A DNA stretch of 64,000 nt, taken from positions 186,001 through 250,000 of the forward strand of contig NZ_BPLK01000003.1 of assembly GCF_019656215.1 (NCBI RefSeq), written 5' to 3'. This document shows, one piece after another, positions 1 to 8,974 of this stretch. The notes beneath the pieces are model-generated. The model saw nothing but the letters and a program-made list of their open reading frames with translations. It ran no database searches and had not been told where the DNA came from. Both the position numbers and the translations under genes were made by a program. Numbering within the stretch: position 1 is the first letter of the stretch; each line of letters starts with the position of its first letter. Source of the stretch: Apilactobacillus zhangqiuensis. Lineage in GTDB: Bacteria; Bacillota; Bacilli; Lactobacillales; Lactobacillaceae.

Positions 1-1029
1 TTGAACTAAATCACTAAAGTTCTTCAAAATCGTTTTATTGTTTAAGGTTAGGTTCGCATCCTTAATTTCGATAACCTTTTTTCCTAGTCTTTGTTGACCT
101 AAGTTAATATCAATATCTTCTTCAGTTTGTAAGTTACCGACATTTTCCTTTAAGTCGTTAAAACGATTAATTCTGGCTTGTTGCTTGGTCGTTCTGGCCT
201 TAGCACCCTTCTTCATCCAAGCTAATTCTTGCTTGTATAATTTTTGCTTTTTATGTTCAGCAGCAACTTCTAAATCAACTCGTTCAGCCTTTTGTTCCAA
301 GTAATCTTGATAATTACCGGTATATTCATAAAGGCTTCCGAATGATAATTCCCAAATCTTGTTAGCAATTTGATCCAAGAAGTATCGATCGTGGGTAACA
401 AATAGTAACGCGCCCTTGTACTTTGCAAGATATTCTTGTAACCATTCAATTGAATCAAAATCCAAGTGGTTAGTAGGTTCGTCTAGGATTAATAAATCAG
501 GTGATTGGATTAGGACTTGAGCTAGACCAACACGTCTTTTTTGTCCCCCCGATAGTGTGCTAACTACTTGATTAACATCATCAATCTTTAATTGGGTCAA
601 AATAGTTTTAACATCATTTTCAGCATTCCATGCATCTTCCTCATTCATCTTAGCTTCAGCATCAAGATATTGTCTTTCTGCTTTAGGATCATCTGGATGA
701 TTGGAGTAGTTTTGCAATGTTTGTTCATATCTTCTGATTGTATTAAATATATCCTGACTACCGGCAAACACAGCTTCTAAGATGGTTAATGATTCATCCA
801 ATTCAGGTTGTTGTTTTAAATAACCGATTGTATAGGTCTTTGAGGTAATAATTTCACCAGTAGAATCAATATCTTCCTGTGATAAAACATTTAAAAGTGA
901 TGACTTACCACTACCGTTGGTTCCAATTAAACCAATTCGATCATGTTCGTTGATGATAAAGTCAAGATCCTTGAATAGCGTCTTTTCACCATATGTTTTA
1001 GTTAAAGCTTCCGCTCTTAACGTTTGCAT
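1..1029 (-). CDS. ABC-F family ATPase, C-terminally truncated by the window edge
   Basis: ABC-F proteins are soluble twin-ATPase proteins that act on the ribosome, as translation factors or in antibiotic resistance. The 343 visible residues begin MQTLRAEALTKTYGEKTL. They show a Walker A (GSGKSS), the ABC signature LSGGQKRRVGLAQ and a Walker B followed by LDEPTNHLD, the hallmark of ABC-F. A charged linker and the start of a second cassette (KKVIEIKDANLTL) follow, and there are no membrane segments. The reading frame is open through base 1, so the second ATPase domain is cut off. The start is 12 bases after the cca stop, with AAAGAGTG as a possible ribosome site, so the gene is probably co-transcribed with cca. 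Which ABC-F subgroup (Uup, YfmR or YdiF type) cannot be decided from this part. Confidence 0.9.
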   Translation of the reverse strand, partial: MQTLRAEALTKTYGEKTLFKDLDFIINEHDRIGLIGTNGSGKSSLLNVLSQEDIDSTGEIITSKTYTIGYLKQQPELDESLTILEAVFAGSQDIFNTIRRYEQTLQNYSNHPDDPKAERQYLDAEAKMNEEDAWNAENDVKTILTQLKIDDVNQVVSTLSGGQKRRVGLAQVLIQSPDLLILDEPTNHLDFDSIEWLQEYLAKYKGALLFVTHDRYFLDQIANKIWELSFGSLYEYTGNYQDYLEQKAERVDLEVAAEHKKQKLYKQELAWMKKGAKARTTKQQARINRFNDLKENVGNLQTEEDIDINLGQQRLGKKVIEIKDANLTLNNKTILKNFSDLVQ

Positions 1030-1041
1030 TTAATCACTCTT

Positions 1042-2241
1042 TCACAATTTTTTTGCAGTCTCAATTAATTCAGCTTTTTCGTTTTGGAATTTACCATTAA
1101 CAATTCCATTTTCAATTGCATATAATATTTTACCCAATGTTGGACCTGGTTTAACAACACCGTTTTTAATCAGGTCTCCACCATTGACCGCAATTTCTTT
1201 CTTATTTTTGATTGGTAAAGCATCATATTGAGCAGTCAACTCTTCTTCAGGCATGTCGAAACCATACATTTTAGCGATGTGGTTGGCCAATACCAAAAGT
1301 TCTTTACCAGTTTCATACATAGCCCATTTGTCTAAGGTGTCATCCCTTAGTTTTTCAATTGCTTTTGTACAAATTTCAGTATTCTTAATGACATCATTTG
1401 AAGCCTTCCACGCCTTTAGGAAGTGAGTAATTTCACTTCGATTAAGGCCAAATTCGAAGGATAATAACGACCAAACAGAAACTTCATTACTTAGACTTAA
1501 GTTATCAATTTTAGCGATAGCTTCCAAATTGTCTTTATGACCCGCAAATTCCGGAACATATTTGTACATGTCCGTATTCACCATATCTAAAATCCCTTGT
1601 TTAGGTCTTTTAGCCATCATCATCTTTACAAACTCGGTATAAGTTCTTTCAACCGCGATTTTTTCCAACAATTCACTGTTAGCCTTGATGGCGGATAAGG
1701 TATCTGATTCAATGTCAAAATCCAATTTACTAGCAAATCTGACTGCACGCATCATTCTTAATGCATCTTCGTGGAAACGTTCATTAGGATTACCAACAGC
1801 TCGAATAAGATGATTTTTTAGGTCTGTCAAACCATCGAACAAGTCAGTAACATCCCCATTTTCTCTCATCGCAAATGCGTTAATTGTAAAGTCACGACGC
1901 TTTAAGTCTTCCGCTAATGATCTTACAAATTCAACTTTGTCTGGTCTTCTAAAGTCTTGGTATCCAGATTCAGTTCTAAATGTGGTAATTTCATATCCCT
2001 TTTTATTATGAATTACCATTACCGTTCCGTGTTCAATTCCGGTATCTACTGTTTTCTTAAATATCTTTTTAATTTCTTCGGGATAAGCACTCGTTGCAAT
2101 ATCAACATCATGAATATCTAACCCTAATATTGTGTCACGAACACTTCCACCAACAAAATAAGCTTCGAATCCAGCATCTTCAATTTTTTGCATCACTGGA
2201 CGAGCTTTTTCAAATTCGTTCGGTAAGTTTTCTATCTTCAT
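1042..2241 (-). CDS. cca: CCA tRNA nucleotidyltransferase
   Basis: Adds or repairs the 3' CCA end of tRNAs from CTP and ATP without a nucleic-acid template. The 399 residues carry the class II nucleotidyltransferase signature: FVGGSVRD, then the metal-binding DVDIA, then RRDFTINAFAM, and the neighbouring EDALRMMRAVRFASKL segment. Length is normal for bacterial class II enzymes. I chose the ATG at 2241 because GAGAGTAGG lies 7 bases before it; the in-frame TTG at 2259 would place that ribosome site inside the gene. It is followed closely by the ABC-F gene and has a recognisable promoter at 2291-2319. Confidence 0.95.
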   Translation of the reverse strand: MKIENLPNEFEKARPVMQKIEDAGFEAYFVGGSVRDTILGLDIHDVDIATSAYPEEIKKIFKKTVDTGIEHGTVMVIHNKKGYEITTFRTESGYQDFRRPDKVEFVRSLAEDLKRRDFTINAFAMRENGDVTDLFDGLTDLKNHLIRAVGNPNERFHEDALRMMRAVRFASKLDFDIESDTLSAIKANSELLEKIAVERTYTEFVKMMMAKRPKQGILDMVNTDMYKYVPEFAGHKDNLEAIAKIDNLSLSNEVSVWSLLSFEFGLNRSEITHFLKAWKASNDVIKNTEICTKAIEKLRDDTLDKWAMYETGKELLVLANHIAKMYGFDMPEEELTAQYDALPIKNKKEIAVNGGDLIKNGVVKPGPTLGKILYAIENGIVNGKFQNEKAELIETAKKL

Positions 2242-2290
2242 TTTTATACCTACTCTCAATACAATCTATATTAAATATTAACAGATTAAG

Positions 2291-2319
2291 ATTATAATTT
2301 ACAGATTGAAGTTTGCTAA
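2291..2319 (-). promoter_or_regulatory. Promoter of cca
   Basis: On the minus strand, TTAGCA (2314-2319) and TATAAT (2291-2296) are separated by 17 bases, a good sigma-A arrangement upstream of the cca start. Confidence 0.65.
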
Positions 2320-2368
2320 CTTTAGTGCTGTAATAGGAATAAATAACAATTAGGAGTTGAACCAACGA

Positions 2369-3190
2369 ATGTCCAATGATTATCCATATCAAGATACTTT
2401 TGAAATCAATTTGCAGAATAAGGGTTTGGCCCAGATAACAATCAATGAATACACCAAAATCCTATCTGACATGTTTGACTACCTATCCGACTTTAATAAG
2501 GGATATCAAGAAAATCATCAGGTTAGTAACTTATTTAATCGTGATATCGAAGAGTATCTCCAAATGTTATTAAATGAACGTCAAATCAATCATAATACTT
2601 ACAACAAGGTCTTATCTCATATCAACGTTTACTTTAATTATCTATTCACACATCAACTCAACAACAATTTACCCACAATTGATATTAAAGGGCTAAAGCA
2701 CGAGTCTAAGAATGAATTAAACACTGAATGGTTAGATAAACTAAACGACATCTTAAATGATGCCAACGTTCATTTTTACGCCAGAATGGTTGTTCTATTA
2801 ATTAGTAAAGGTTTTAAATCAGAAGAATTTTTACAACCTGGTTTTTATGGATTGTTTAATCAAATTACTTTTTCTGATGAAGAGAGAGCTTTCTTGAATT
2901 TATTCGATAAATTCATTGAACCAATTCAATTGAAACAAAATAGCCAAGACATTTTCTTGAAGCAACGTCTTGCCAAAGATCCGCACATTACTTCTGCCGG
3001 TTTACACAAGTACTTAACTCCCAGCGAACAATATTTAGGATTTTCACTTAGCCCTTCTGAACTGTTTAAGGGGTACGTCATTAATTTCATCAAAAAAAAT
3101 CCAGATTTAACTGACTCAAAATTATCAAGTCAATTAAATCTGGATCTATCATCGATTAATTATTATAAAGGATTAATCAAAAAAGATTAA
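2369..3190 (+). CDS. XerD-like protein lacking tyrosine-recombinase catalytic residues
   Basis: The first third (about residues 8-100) looks like the SAM-like DNA-binding core of tyrosine recombinases (LAQITINEYTKILSDMFDYL, then YNKVLSHINVYFNYLFTHQL). The remainder has the length of the catalytic domain, but the expected residues are not there. The region matching the first catalytic arginine reads SKGFKSEEF instead of TGLRVSE, and the HxxR box region reads ELFKGYVINF. It resembles the catalytically inert XerD-like family known from streptococci; recombinase activity is unlikely. The ATG at 2369 sits 12 bases after AGGAG, while the TTG at 2357 touches that site and is too close. The gene is convergent with the TPR gene and shares stop-codon bases with it. 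Assignment to the XerD-like family is an inference from motif reading. Confidence 0.6.
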   Translation: MSNDYPYQDTFEINLQNKGLAQITINEYTKILSDMFDYLSDFNKGYQENHQVSNLFNRDIEEYLQMLLNERQINHNTYNKVLSHINVYFNYLFTHQLNNNLPTIDIKGLKHESKNELNTEWLDKLNDILNDANVHFYARMVVLLISKGFKSEEFLQPGFYGLFNQITFSDEERAFLNLFDKFIEPIQLKQNSQDIFLKQRLAKDPHITSAGLHKYLTPSEQYLGFSLSPSELFKGYVINFIKKNPDLTDSKLSSQLNLDLSSINYYKGLIKKD

Positions 3191-4449
3191 TCGTCCATAT
3201 ATTCATCAAGCATAAATGCAGCTTCATCATCATTTGGTTGAAGTTGAACATACTTTTTAAGAAGTTCGTATGAATTATCGCGATCACCGTATTCTCTGAA
3301 GAATAATACTGCTTGTTTCAAGAAGCTAGCGTTGTCCGAGAAATATGGCTTGGCTGCTAAGTAATTCTTATGAGCTTCTTTTAGTTTATCTAATTTGTCA
3401 TATGAAATGGCTAGGTTCCAATAGAATTGTGGATCTAATTCATGATTTTCAATGTAACTATTCAATAACTTAATATTTTCTTCATAGTCTTCCTTGGCAA
3501 CCAATAAATTAGACATTTCCAAAACAATTTCAATGTCGTCTGGATCAATTTCGTTACCTTGTTGTAAATAACCCAGCGCTTCATCGTTTTCAGAAAGCTT
3601 AAGAGCTTCTCTAGCGGTCGCTAGGAATAGTTTTTCGTTGTATTGATCAACACTCAATCCTTCTTGCAATACACGGTATGCTTCTTCTTGCTTATTCACG
3701 GCATCCAATGCTTGTCCCAAGTATGGGTAAAGAGTTGCATATTGAGGATCTGAATCACGAAGTTCTTCAAACAAATCAATTGCTTCATCGTATTCCTTTA
3801 ACTGTAGGTAAGTGAATGCTGTTTCAAATTTAACGTCTGATGACATATCGATTGTTTTAATTTGTTTTAGATAACCAATTGCATTTTCAAAATTACTGTC
3901 ATTAGCATATGAAATCCCGATTCTTTCAACAATGTTAACGGATGAAAGATTGGTAATCCCCTGTTTAATTAAGCTCAAATACAAGGGAATTGCTTTATTG
4001 TATTCACCCATTGTGTAATACAATTCTGCTAAAGCAAACGTGATTACTTCTTCGTCAGGAGCCAATTTTTTAGCTTCTAAGAGCTTTTCTCGGCTCACTT
4101 CGAATAGTTCTTGTGTTTGATATAAATCGGCCTGAACCATCAAAGATTGAAGATAAGCAGGTGAATCTTTACTGATCTTGCTTAATTGTTCCAAGGCTTC
4201 GTCAGTATTGCCTTCACTAATTAAAATGTCAGCGATATCGGTTCTTAATTCGTCTTCATCAGGGAACTTCTTCAATAATTTTTCATATAGTTCCTTAGCT
4301 TGGTTAGTGAAACCATATGAGTATAGTTCTTCAGCAAGTGAGTACACCATTTCATCACTGTCATGGTGTAACGCTAGATTATATTGTTTATTAAATTCAT
4401 CGATTTTTCCTTCTTCAAGGAATTCTAGTGCTTTTTGTGAGTAGCTCAA
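3187..4449 (-). CDS. Tetratricopeptide-repeat protein (YpiA-like)
   Basis: A 420-residue protein made almost entirely of tetratricopeptide repeats from residue 1 to the end, with recurring motifs such as YSYGFTNQAKELYEKLLKKF and AEELYSYG. There is no signal peptide or membrane segment, so it is a cytoplasmic scaffold for protein-protein contacts. Large TPR proteins of this type beside hup are common in lactobacilli, and the B. subtilis counterpart is YpiA; the cellular role is not established. The start is a TTG at 4449, 8 bases after AGGAG. An ATG four bases upstream is in another frame and meets a stop after 12 codons. The gene lies downstream of the hup terminator. Confidence 0.8.
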   Translation of the reverse strand: MSYSQKALEFLEEGKIDEFNKQYNLALHHDSDEMVYSLAEELYSYGFTNQAKELYEKLLKKFPDEDELRTDIADILISEGNTDEALEQLSKISKDSPAYLQSLMVQADLYQTQELFEVSREKLLEAKKLAPDEEVITFALAELYYTMGEYNKAIPLYLSLIKQGITNLSSVNIVERIGISYANDSNFENAIGYLKQIKTIDMSSDVKFETAFTYLQLKEYDEAIDLFEELRDSDPQYATLYPYLGQALDAVNKQEEAYRVLQEGLSVDQYNEKLFLATAREALKLSENDEALGYLQQGNEIDPDDIEIVLEMSNLLVAKEDYEENIKLLNSYIENHELDPQFYWNLAISYDKLDKLKEAHKNYLAAKPYFSDNASFLKQAVLFFREYGDRDNSYELLKKYVQLQPNDDEAAFMLDEYMDD

Positions 4450-4477
4450 ACATCTCGCTCCTATCGTTTAAAACATA

Positions 4478-4509
4478 TAAAAAAGGCCAGCCCCTAAATG
4501 GACTAGCCT
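4478..4509 (-). terminator. Intrinsic terminator of hup
   Basis: On the minus strand a 10-pair stem (AGGCTAGTCC with GGGGCTGGCCT, two G-U pairs) around the loop ATTTA is followed by a run of T. It lies just after the hup stop and before the TPR gene. Confidence 0.85.
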
Positions 4510-4527
4510 AATTATAGCATACTGTTA

Positions 4528-4803
4528 TTATTTAACAGCATCCTTTAAAGCCTTACCTGGTTTGAATGCAGGTACTTTGCTTGCAGGAATTTGAATTTCT
4601 GCACCAGTTTGAGGGTTACGACCCTTACGAGCAGCACGTTCACGTACTTCGAAGTTACCGAAGCCGATTAATTGTACCTTTTCGCCCTTAGCCAAACTAC
4701 CTTGAATTGAATCAAATACAGCATCAACTGCTGCAGTTGCATCCTTCTTAGTTAAACCAGTTTTAGTAGCAACGCTGCTTACTAATTCTGCCTTGTTAGC
4801 CAT
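4528..4803 (-). CDS. hup: HU-family DNA-binding protein
   Basis: Small dimeric nucleoid protein that bends and compacts DNA without sequence specificity. The 91 residues begin [20 protein letters not shown] and contain the beta-arm signature ([21 protein letters not shown]) ending in the usual [15 protein letters not shown]. Length is standard. The ATG at 4803 follows GGGAGGTGAAA and is preferred over a start 18 bases upstream that would include the ribosome site. It is a monocistronic unit with a strong promoter and a strong terminator, as expected for an abundant protein. Confidence 0.96.
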   Translation of the reverse strand: MANKAELVSSVATKTGLTKKDATAAVDAVFDSIQGSLAKGEKVQLIGFGNFEVRERAARKGRNPQTGAEIQIPASKVPAFKPGKALKDAVK

Positions 4804-4891
4804 GTGTGTTTCACCTCCCACAATGTTCGGAAAACAATCTATGCTTTTCGACTTATGTAATCACAACAAATTAATGTCATTACATTTATTC

Positions 4892-4920
4892 AAGATATCA
4901 CATAAACGCCCGCAATTCAA
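4892..4920 (-). promoter_or_regulatory. Promoter of hup
   Basis: Minus strand TTGAAT (4915-4920), 17 bases, then TATCTT (4892-4897) preceded by TGA, an extended -10. It lies between the der stop and the hup start. Confidence 0.7.
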
Positions 4921-4976
4921 CGATTTTTAATATTTTTTAGCATAAAATATTAAAATTTTTCTTCAAATAACCTTTA

Positions 4977-6284
4977 TTACTTACGTTTTCTGGAAATGAT
5001 TTTAATCGGGGTCCCAGAAAAGTCAAAGTGTTCTCTAATTTGATTTTCGATATATCTTCTATATGAGAAATGCATTAGTTCTTCATCATTGACGAAGATA
5101 ACAATGGTAGGTGGTTCACTTGTAACTTGAGTTGCGTAGTAAATACGTAACTTACGACCATTGATACTTGGAGTTGGTGTCATGGCAATTGCATCCATTA
5201 AAACATCATTTAACATTGATGAAGAAATACGTTTAGCATGGTTGTCGTAAACACGTTTGATCAAGTCAGGGATTTGACTTAAGCGTTGTTTAGTCTTCGC
5301 AGAAACAAACAAGATTGGTGCATATGATAGATATTGGAATTGACTTCTAATCCCTGCTTCAAATTCTTGTTGTGTCTTACTAGTCTTCTTTAAAGTATCC
5401 CATTTGTTAACGATAATGATGACACCTTTTCCACCTTCGTGGGCATATCCAGCGATACGCTTATCTTGTTCACGAATACCTTCTTCAGCGTTTAAAACAA
5501 TCAATGCCACATCACTATTATCAATGGCTCTCATCGCTCTCATTACTGAGTATCTTTCGGTATTTTCGTAAACCTTACCACGTTTTCTCAAACCAGCAGT
5601 ATCCACCATGGTGAATTCTTGACCATCTTGCTCAAATTGGGTATTAATCGCGTCTCTAGTAGTTCCAGCAACGTTAGATACAATTACTCTATCTTCACCT
5701 AAAATAGCGTTAACAAGTGAAGATTTACCTACATTAGGACGTCCAATCAAACTAAATTTGATGTTATCGTCATTTTCTTCTTCTGTTTTTTCATCGAAGT
5801 TCTTAATAACTTCGTCCAATAAGTCACCCAATCCTAAACCATGGGCACCAGAAATTGGATATGGATCTCCAAATCCTAAGGAATAGAAATCATAAATGTT
5901 AGCACGACTTTCAAAATTATCAACTTTGTTAACCGCTAACACGATTGGCTTATTGGTTCTATATAAAATTCTGGCAATATTATCGTCGGCGTTAGTAATT
6001 CCTTCTTTTCCATTAACCATGAAAATAATTACGTCCGCTTCATCGATTGCAATTTCTGCTTGTGCAGTGATTTGTTTTACGAATGGTTGATCACCCATTT
6101 CAATACCACCCGTATCAATCATACTAAATTCGTGTCCTAACCATTCACCATGAGAATAAATTCTATCTCTAGTAACACCAGGGGTGTCTTCAACGATAGA
6201 GATTCGTTCACCAGCAATACGGTTAAAAATTGTTGACTTACCAACGTTTGGTTTTCCAACGATTGCAACTGTAGGTAAACTCAT
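4977..6284 (-). CDS. der: Ribosome biogenesis GTPase Der (EngA)
   Basis: Essential double GTPase needed for 50S subunit assembly. The 435 residues contain two G domains: GKPNVGKST at 11-19 with DTGG and NKVD motifs, and GRPNVGKSS near residue 180 with [10 protein letters not shown] and NKWD. A C-terminal KH-like domain ends in a basic tail (ISRKRK). Length matches the family. The ATG is 7 bases after AAAGGGTG. It lies downstream of rpsA with an intrinsic terminator between them, so it may be expressed partly by read-through. Confidence 0.96.
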   Translation of the reverse strand: MSLPTVAIVGKPNVGKSTIFNRIAGERISIVEDTPGVTRDRIYSHGEWLGHEFSMIDTGGIEMGDQPFVKQITAQAEIAIDEADVIIFMVNGKEGITNADDNIARILYRTNKPIVLAVNKVDNFESRANIYDFYSLGFGDPYPISGAHGLGLGDLLDEVIKNFDEKTEEENDDNIKFSLIGRPNVGKSSLVNAILGEDRVIVSNVAGTTRDAINTQFEQDGQEFTMVDTAGLRKRGKVYENTERYSVMRAMRAIDNSDVALIVLNAEEGIREQDKRIAGYAHEGGKGVIIIVNKWDTLKKTSKTQQEFEAGIRSQFQYLSYAPILFVSAKTKQRLSQIPDLIKRVYDNHAKRISSSMLNDVLMDAIAMTPTPSINGRKLRIYYATQVTSEPPTIVIFVNDEELMHFSYRRYIENQIREHFDFSGTPIKIISRKRK

Positions 6285-6311
6285 TTAATATTCACCCTTT
6301 CTTTCATAATG

Positions 6312-6348
6312 AAAAAAATATCCTTCACCAAAAATGAAGGATATTTTT
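6312..6348 (-). terminator. Intrinsic terminator after rpsA
   Basis: Minus strand stem AAATATCCTTCA/TGAAGGATATTT followed by a T run, between the rpsA stop and the der start. Confidence 0.8.
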
Positions 6349-6363
6349 AAAGATTATAATATA

Positions 6364-7581
6364 TTATTGATTATCTTTGTCTAATCCTTTACCAACAATG
6401 TCACCTAAAGTGAATCCATTTTCTTCTTCAGGAGCATTTTCAGTAGCATTATCAGTAGCTTCGACATGTTCACTTGAATCTTGAGCATTTTCTGGTTCAG
6501 GTTCAAGAGCACGTAATGATAAAGCTAAACGATGTTCACTTGGGTTAACATCTAGAACTTTAGCATCAACAGTTTGACCAACCTTTAATACATCAGAAGG
6601 TGTATTAACATGTTTATGTGAAATTTGAGAAATGTGAATTAAACCTTCAACACCAGGAATAACTTCAGCAAAAGCACCAAAATCAACTAATCTCTTGATA
6701 GTTGCCTTTACAGTACTACCTTGAGGAGCTTTTTCTTCGATTTCATCCCATGGTTGTGGCTTAGTTTGCTTGATTGAAAGTGAAATTCTACCACGTTCTT
6801 CGTCCATACCGATAACCTTAACTTTAACGTCTTGGCCATTTTCTAGAACGTCAGCAGGTTTGTTTACACGTTCGTATGAAATTTCTGAAACATGAACTAG
6901 TCCGTCAATACCACCAAGGTCAACGAAAGCACCGAAGTCAGTCATACGTGCAACTTTACCTTCAACAATATCACCAACATTTAGCTTGTCCATAACTTCT
7001 GAACGAGCTTCTTCTTGGTTCTTAGCTACAACGTCGCTGTGTGAAAGAACTAAACGGTTCTTTTCAGGAACGATTTCAACAATCTTACATTCGAATTGTT
7101 GACCGTTGTATTGGTTTAAGTTTCTTACAAAGTGGTTAGTGATCATTGATGCAGGGATAAATCCACGAACACCAGCGTCTACTACTAAACCACCACGTAC
7201 TGCGTTTTGAACAGTAACAGTAATAGTTTCATTGTTTTCAGCTTTTGCCTTTAATTCATCCCAAACCTTACGTTCTTCTAAACGACGAATTGATAGAAGG
7301 AAGCTTCCACCTTCTTTATCATCACCGATACGTGAAATTACAACAAATTTACCTTTGTCCCCAACTTTAAATTTGCTTTCAACGTCATCAACAGGTTGTG
7401 AGGATAGTTCACGACGAGGAACAACTCCTTCAACCCCGGTGTTATCAATACCAATAATTAATTGATGATCCTTGTCAAAGGCCAAAATTTCACCACTGAC
7501 AACATCGTTAATATTAACTTGGTCCACACTATCCAAGGCTTCTAATAAATCTTTGTTTGTTTGTTCATCTGATTCACTCAT
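6364..7581 (-). CDS. rpsA: Ribosomal protein S1 homologue (four S1 domains)
   Basis: Binds mRNA at the ribosome through repeated S1 (OB-fold) RNA-binding domains. The 405 residues hold four: roughly 23-92, 108-175, 190-262 and 277-347. The last two have the clear signatures MTDFGAFVDLGGIDGLVHVS and LVDFGAFAEVIPGVEGLIHI. The C-terminal tail is acidic and low in complexity. Four domains is typical of Firmicutes, in contrast to six in E. coli. The ATG follows AAGGAGGAAATATCAG. The gene lies 77 bases after cmk, the same order as in many bacteria. Confidence 0.93.
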   Translation of the reverse strand: MSESDEQTNKDLLEALDSVDQVNINDVVSGEILAFDKDHQLIIGIDNTGVEGVVPRRELSSQPVDDVESKFKVGDKGKFVVISRIGDDKEGGSFLLSIRRLEERKVWDELKAKAENNETITVTVQNAVRGGLVVDAGVRGFIPASMITNHFVRNLNQYNGQQFECKIVEIVPEKNRLVLSHSDVVAKNQEEARSEVMDKLNVGDIVEGKVARMTDFGAFVDLGGIDGLVHVSEISYERVNKPADVLENGQDVKVKVIGMDEERGRISLSIKQTKPQPWDEIEEKAPQGSTVKATIKRLVDFGAFAEVIPGVEGLIHISQISHKHVNTPSDVLKVGQTVDAKVLDVNPSEHRLALSLRALEPEPENAQDSSEHVEATDNATENAPEEENGFTLGDIVGKGLDKDNQ

Positions 7582-7658
7582 CTGATATTTCCTCCTTGAG
7601 ACTACTATAAGTTACATTCTAGACTATGTTATAAATAAAATCTAGTTTAATGATTAAA

Positions 7659-8339
7659 TTATAGTGTTTGTTTTTTTGTTATTTCATCAGAGATGGCATC
7701 CACCACTTGATCAATTGACATTGAAGTAGTGTCAATTTCCTTTGCATCAGCAGCTTTTGTCAATGGAGACACAGCTCTATGAGAGTCTTTGTAGTCCCTT
7801 TCTTCAATTTCTTTTTTCAATTGTTCTAGTGGTACGTGGATACCCTTTTCGGCATTATCTTTAAAACGACGATCAGCACGTTCATCAACACTAGCAATCA
7901 AGAAAATTTTAACCTCAGCGTTTGGTAATACTGTTGTCCCGATATCTCTACCGTCCATAACAATACCACCCTTAGCTGCGATATCTTGTTGTCTTTGAAC
8001 AAGTTCTTTTCGAACTGCACCAAGACTTGCAACTGTAGAAACGTTATTTGTAACGTCTTCTTGTCTGATATCGGTGGTAACTTCTTGTCCATCAAGGAAA
8101 ACTTTTTGTTGTTTTTCCCCCGGTTCAAAAGTAATCTTAGTATCATTTAACATGTCCAAAATCACTTTTTCATCATCTAAAGGATAACCTAAACGTAAAG
8201 CCTTTAGTGTAGTTGATCTATACATCGCACCAGTATCACAGTAAATGTATGAGAATCTTGCTGCAACTAATTTTGCAACTGTACTTTTTCCAGCTGATGC
8301 TGGTCCGTCAATTGCTACTTGTAACTTACTATTATTCAT
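7659..8339 (-). CDS. cmk: Cytidylate kinase
   Basis: Phosphorylates CMP and dCMP to the diphosphates with ATP, in pyrimidine salvage. The P-loop GPASAGKST is at residues 12-20; DTGAMYR follows, and the RRFKDN and RDYKDS segments belong to the lid region. I place the start at the ATG at 8339 ([13 protein letters not shown]), which fits the family N terminus. In-frame GTG codons up to 8354 are possible, and the ribosome site (AAGTGGTG) is weak for either choice. The 226-residue length is normal. It is 21 bases downstream of the LysM gene and upstream of rpsA. Confidence 0.94.
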   Translation of the reverse strand: MNNSKLQVAIDGPASAGKSTVAKLVAARFSYIYCDTGAMYRSTTLKALRLGYPLDDEKVILDMLNDTKITFEPGEKQQKVFLDGQEVTTDIRQEDVTNNVSTVASLGAVRKELVQRQQDIAAKGGIVMDGRDIGTTVLPNAEVKIFLIASVDERADRRFKDNAEKGIHVPLEQLKKEIEERDYKDSHRAVSPLTKAADAKEIDTTSMSIDQVVDAISDEITKKQTL

Positions 8340-8360
8340 AAACTTAAACACCACTTAATT

Positions 8361-8924
8361 TTATTTTACTAGAATTTTTTGACCATTTCTAACAGTGTTA
8401 GAATCAGTAATTCCGTTAAGTTTCATTAGATTTTGAACACTTGTACCATACTTCTTAGCAACACGATATAAATCCTTCATACCATCTTGACCAATTACAG
8501 CATATCCACTGTTATTATTAACTGTTGATTGGTTAGTAGTTGTTCCTTGGTTTTGAGTATTGCTGTCACTAGTTTGACCTTGTGTACTGTTGGTTGAGTT
8601 ATTCATTGTGTTGTTGTTCATACTTGATGAATTGCTCATTGATGAAGAGCTGCTCATTGAACTTGAGCTAGACTTCATTGAACTTGATTTTTCTGCATCT
8701 TTATTCTTCTTTGAAGACATTGAAGAGGATGTAGATGTAGAAGTAGTTGTTGTAGAGTCATTGTTGTCACTGCCACTTGGACTACTAATCATTCCGTATA
8801 CCAGTGCAAATAATCCAATTACTACTAGGATAGTAATTAAAACGATTGCGACTGTCTTATGTCCCCTGTGTTTTCTTCTACTTTCTACTCTTGAAAAATT
8901 ACTGTAATCGTCGTTATTATTCAA
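8361..8924 (-). CDS. Membrane-anchored LysM protein with Ser/Met-rich linker
   Basis: Residues 1-23 are charged and cytoplasmic, 24-46 form a membrane segment (VAIVLITILVVIGLFALVYG), and about 50-135 form an extended linker. The linker is very rich in Ser, Met, Asn and Thr, with short SSM/SSSM-type repeats. The last 45 residues are a LysM peptidoglycan-binding domain (YRVAKKYGTSVQNLMKLNGI). The protein is therefore a type II membrane protein reaching into the wall. The position next to recQ and cmk matches YpbE of B. subtilis. It starts at TTG (8924), 7 bases after AGGAGGT. The function beyond wall binding is unknown. Confidence 0.85.
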   Translation of the reverse strand: MNNNDDYSNFSRVESRRKHRGHKTVAIVLITILVVIGLFALVYGMISSPSGSDNNDSTTTTSTSTSSSMSSKKNKDAEKSSSMKSSSSSMSSSSSMSNSSSMNNNTMNNSTNSTQGQTSDSNTQNQGTTTNQSTVNNNSGYAVIGQDGMKDLYRVAKKYGTSVQNLMKLNGITDSNTVRNGQKILVK

Positions 8925-8974
8925 AATAATGACCTCCTAATAATATCTTATGTCTTAATTATACATGAATTTTA

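Noticed and set aside
2210-2392. 60-codon minus-strand frame across the cca promoter
   Set aside because: It overlaps the promoter and the start regions of two real genes and has no ribosome site.
4920-4976. AT-only inverted repeat between der and hup as a der terminator
   Set aside because: The pairing is only A-T with no G-C core and no following T run; it is as likely to be composition.
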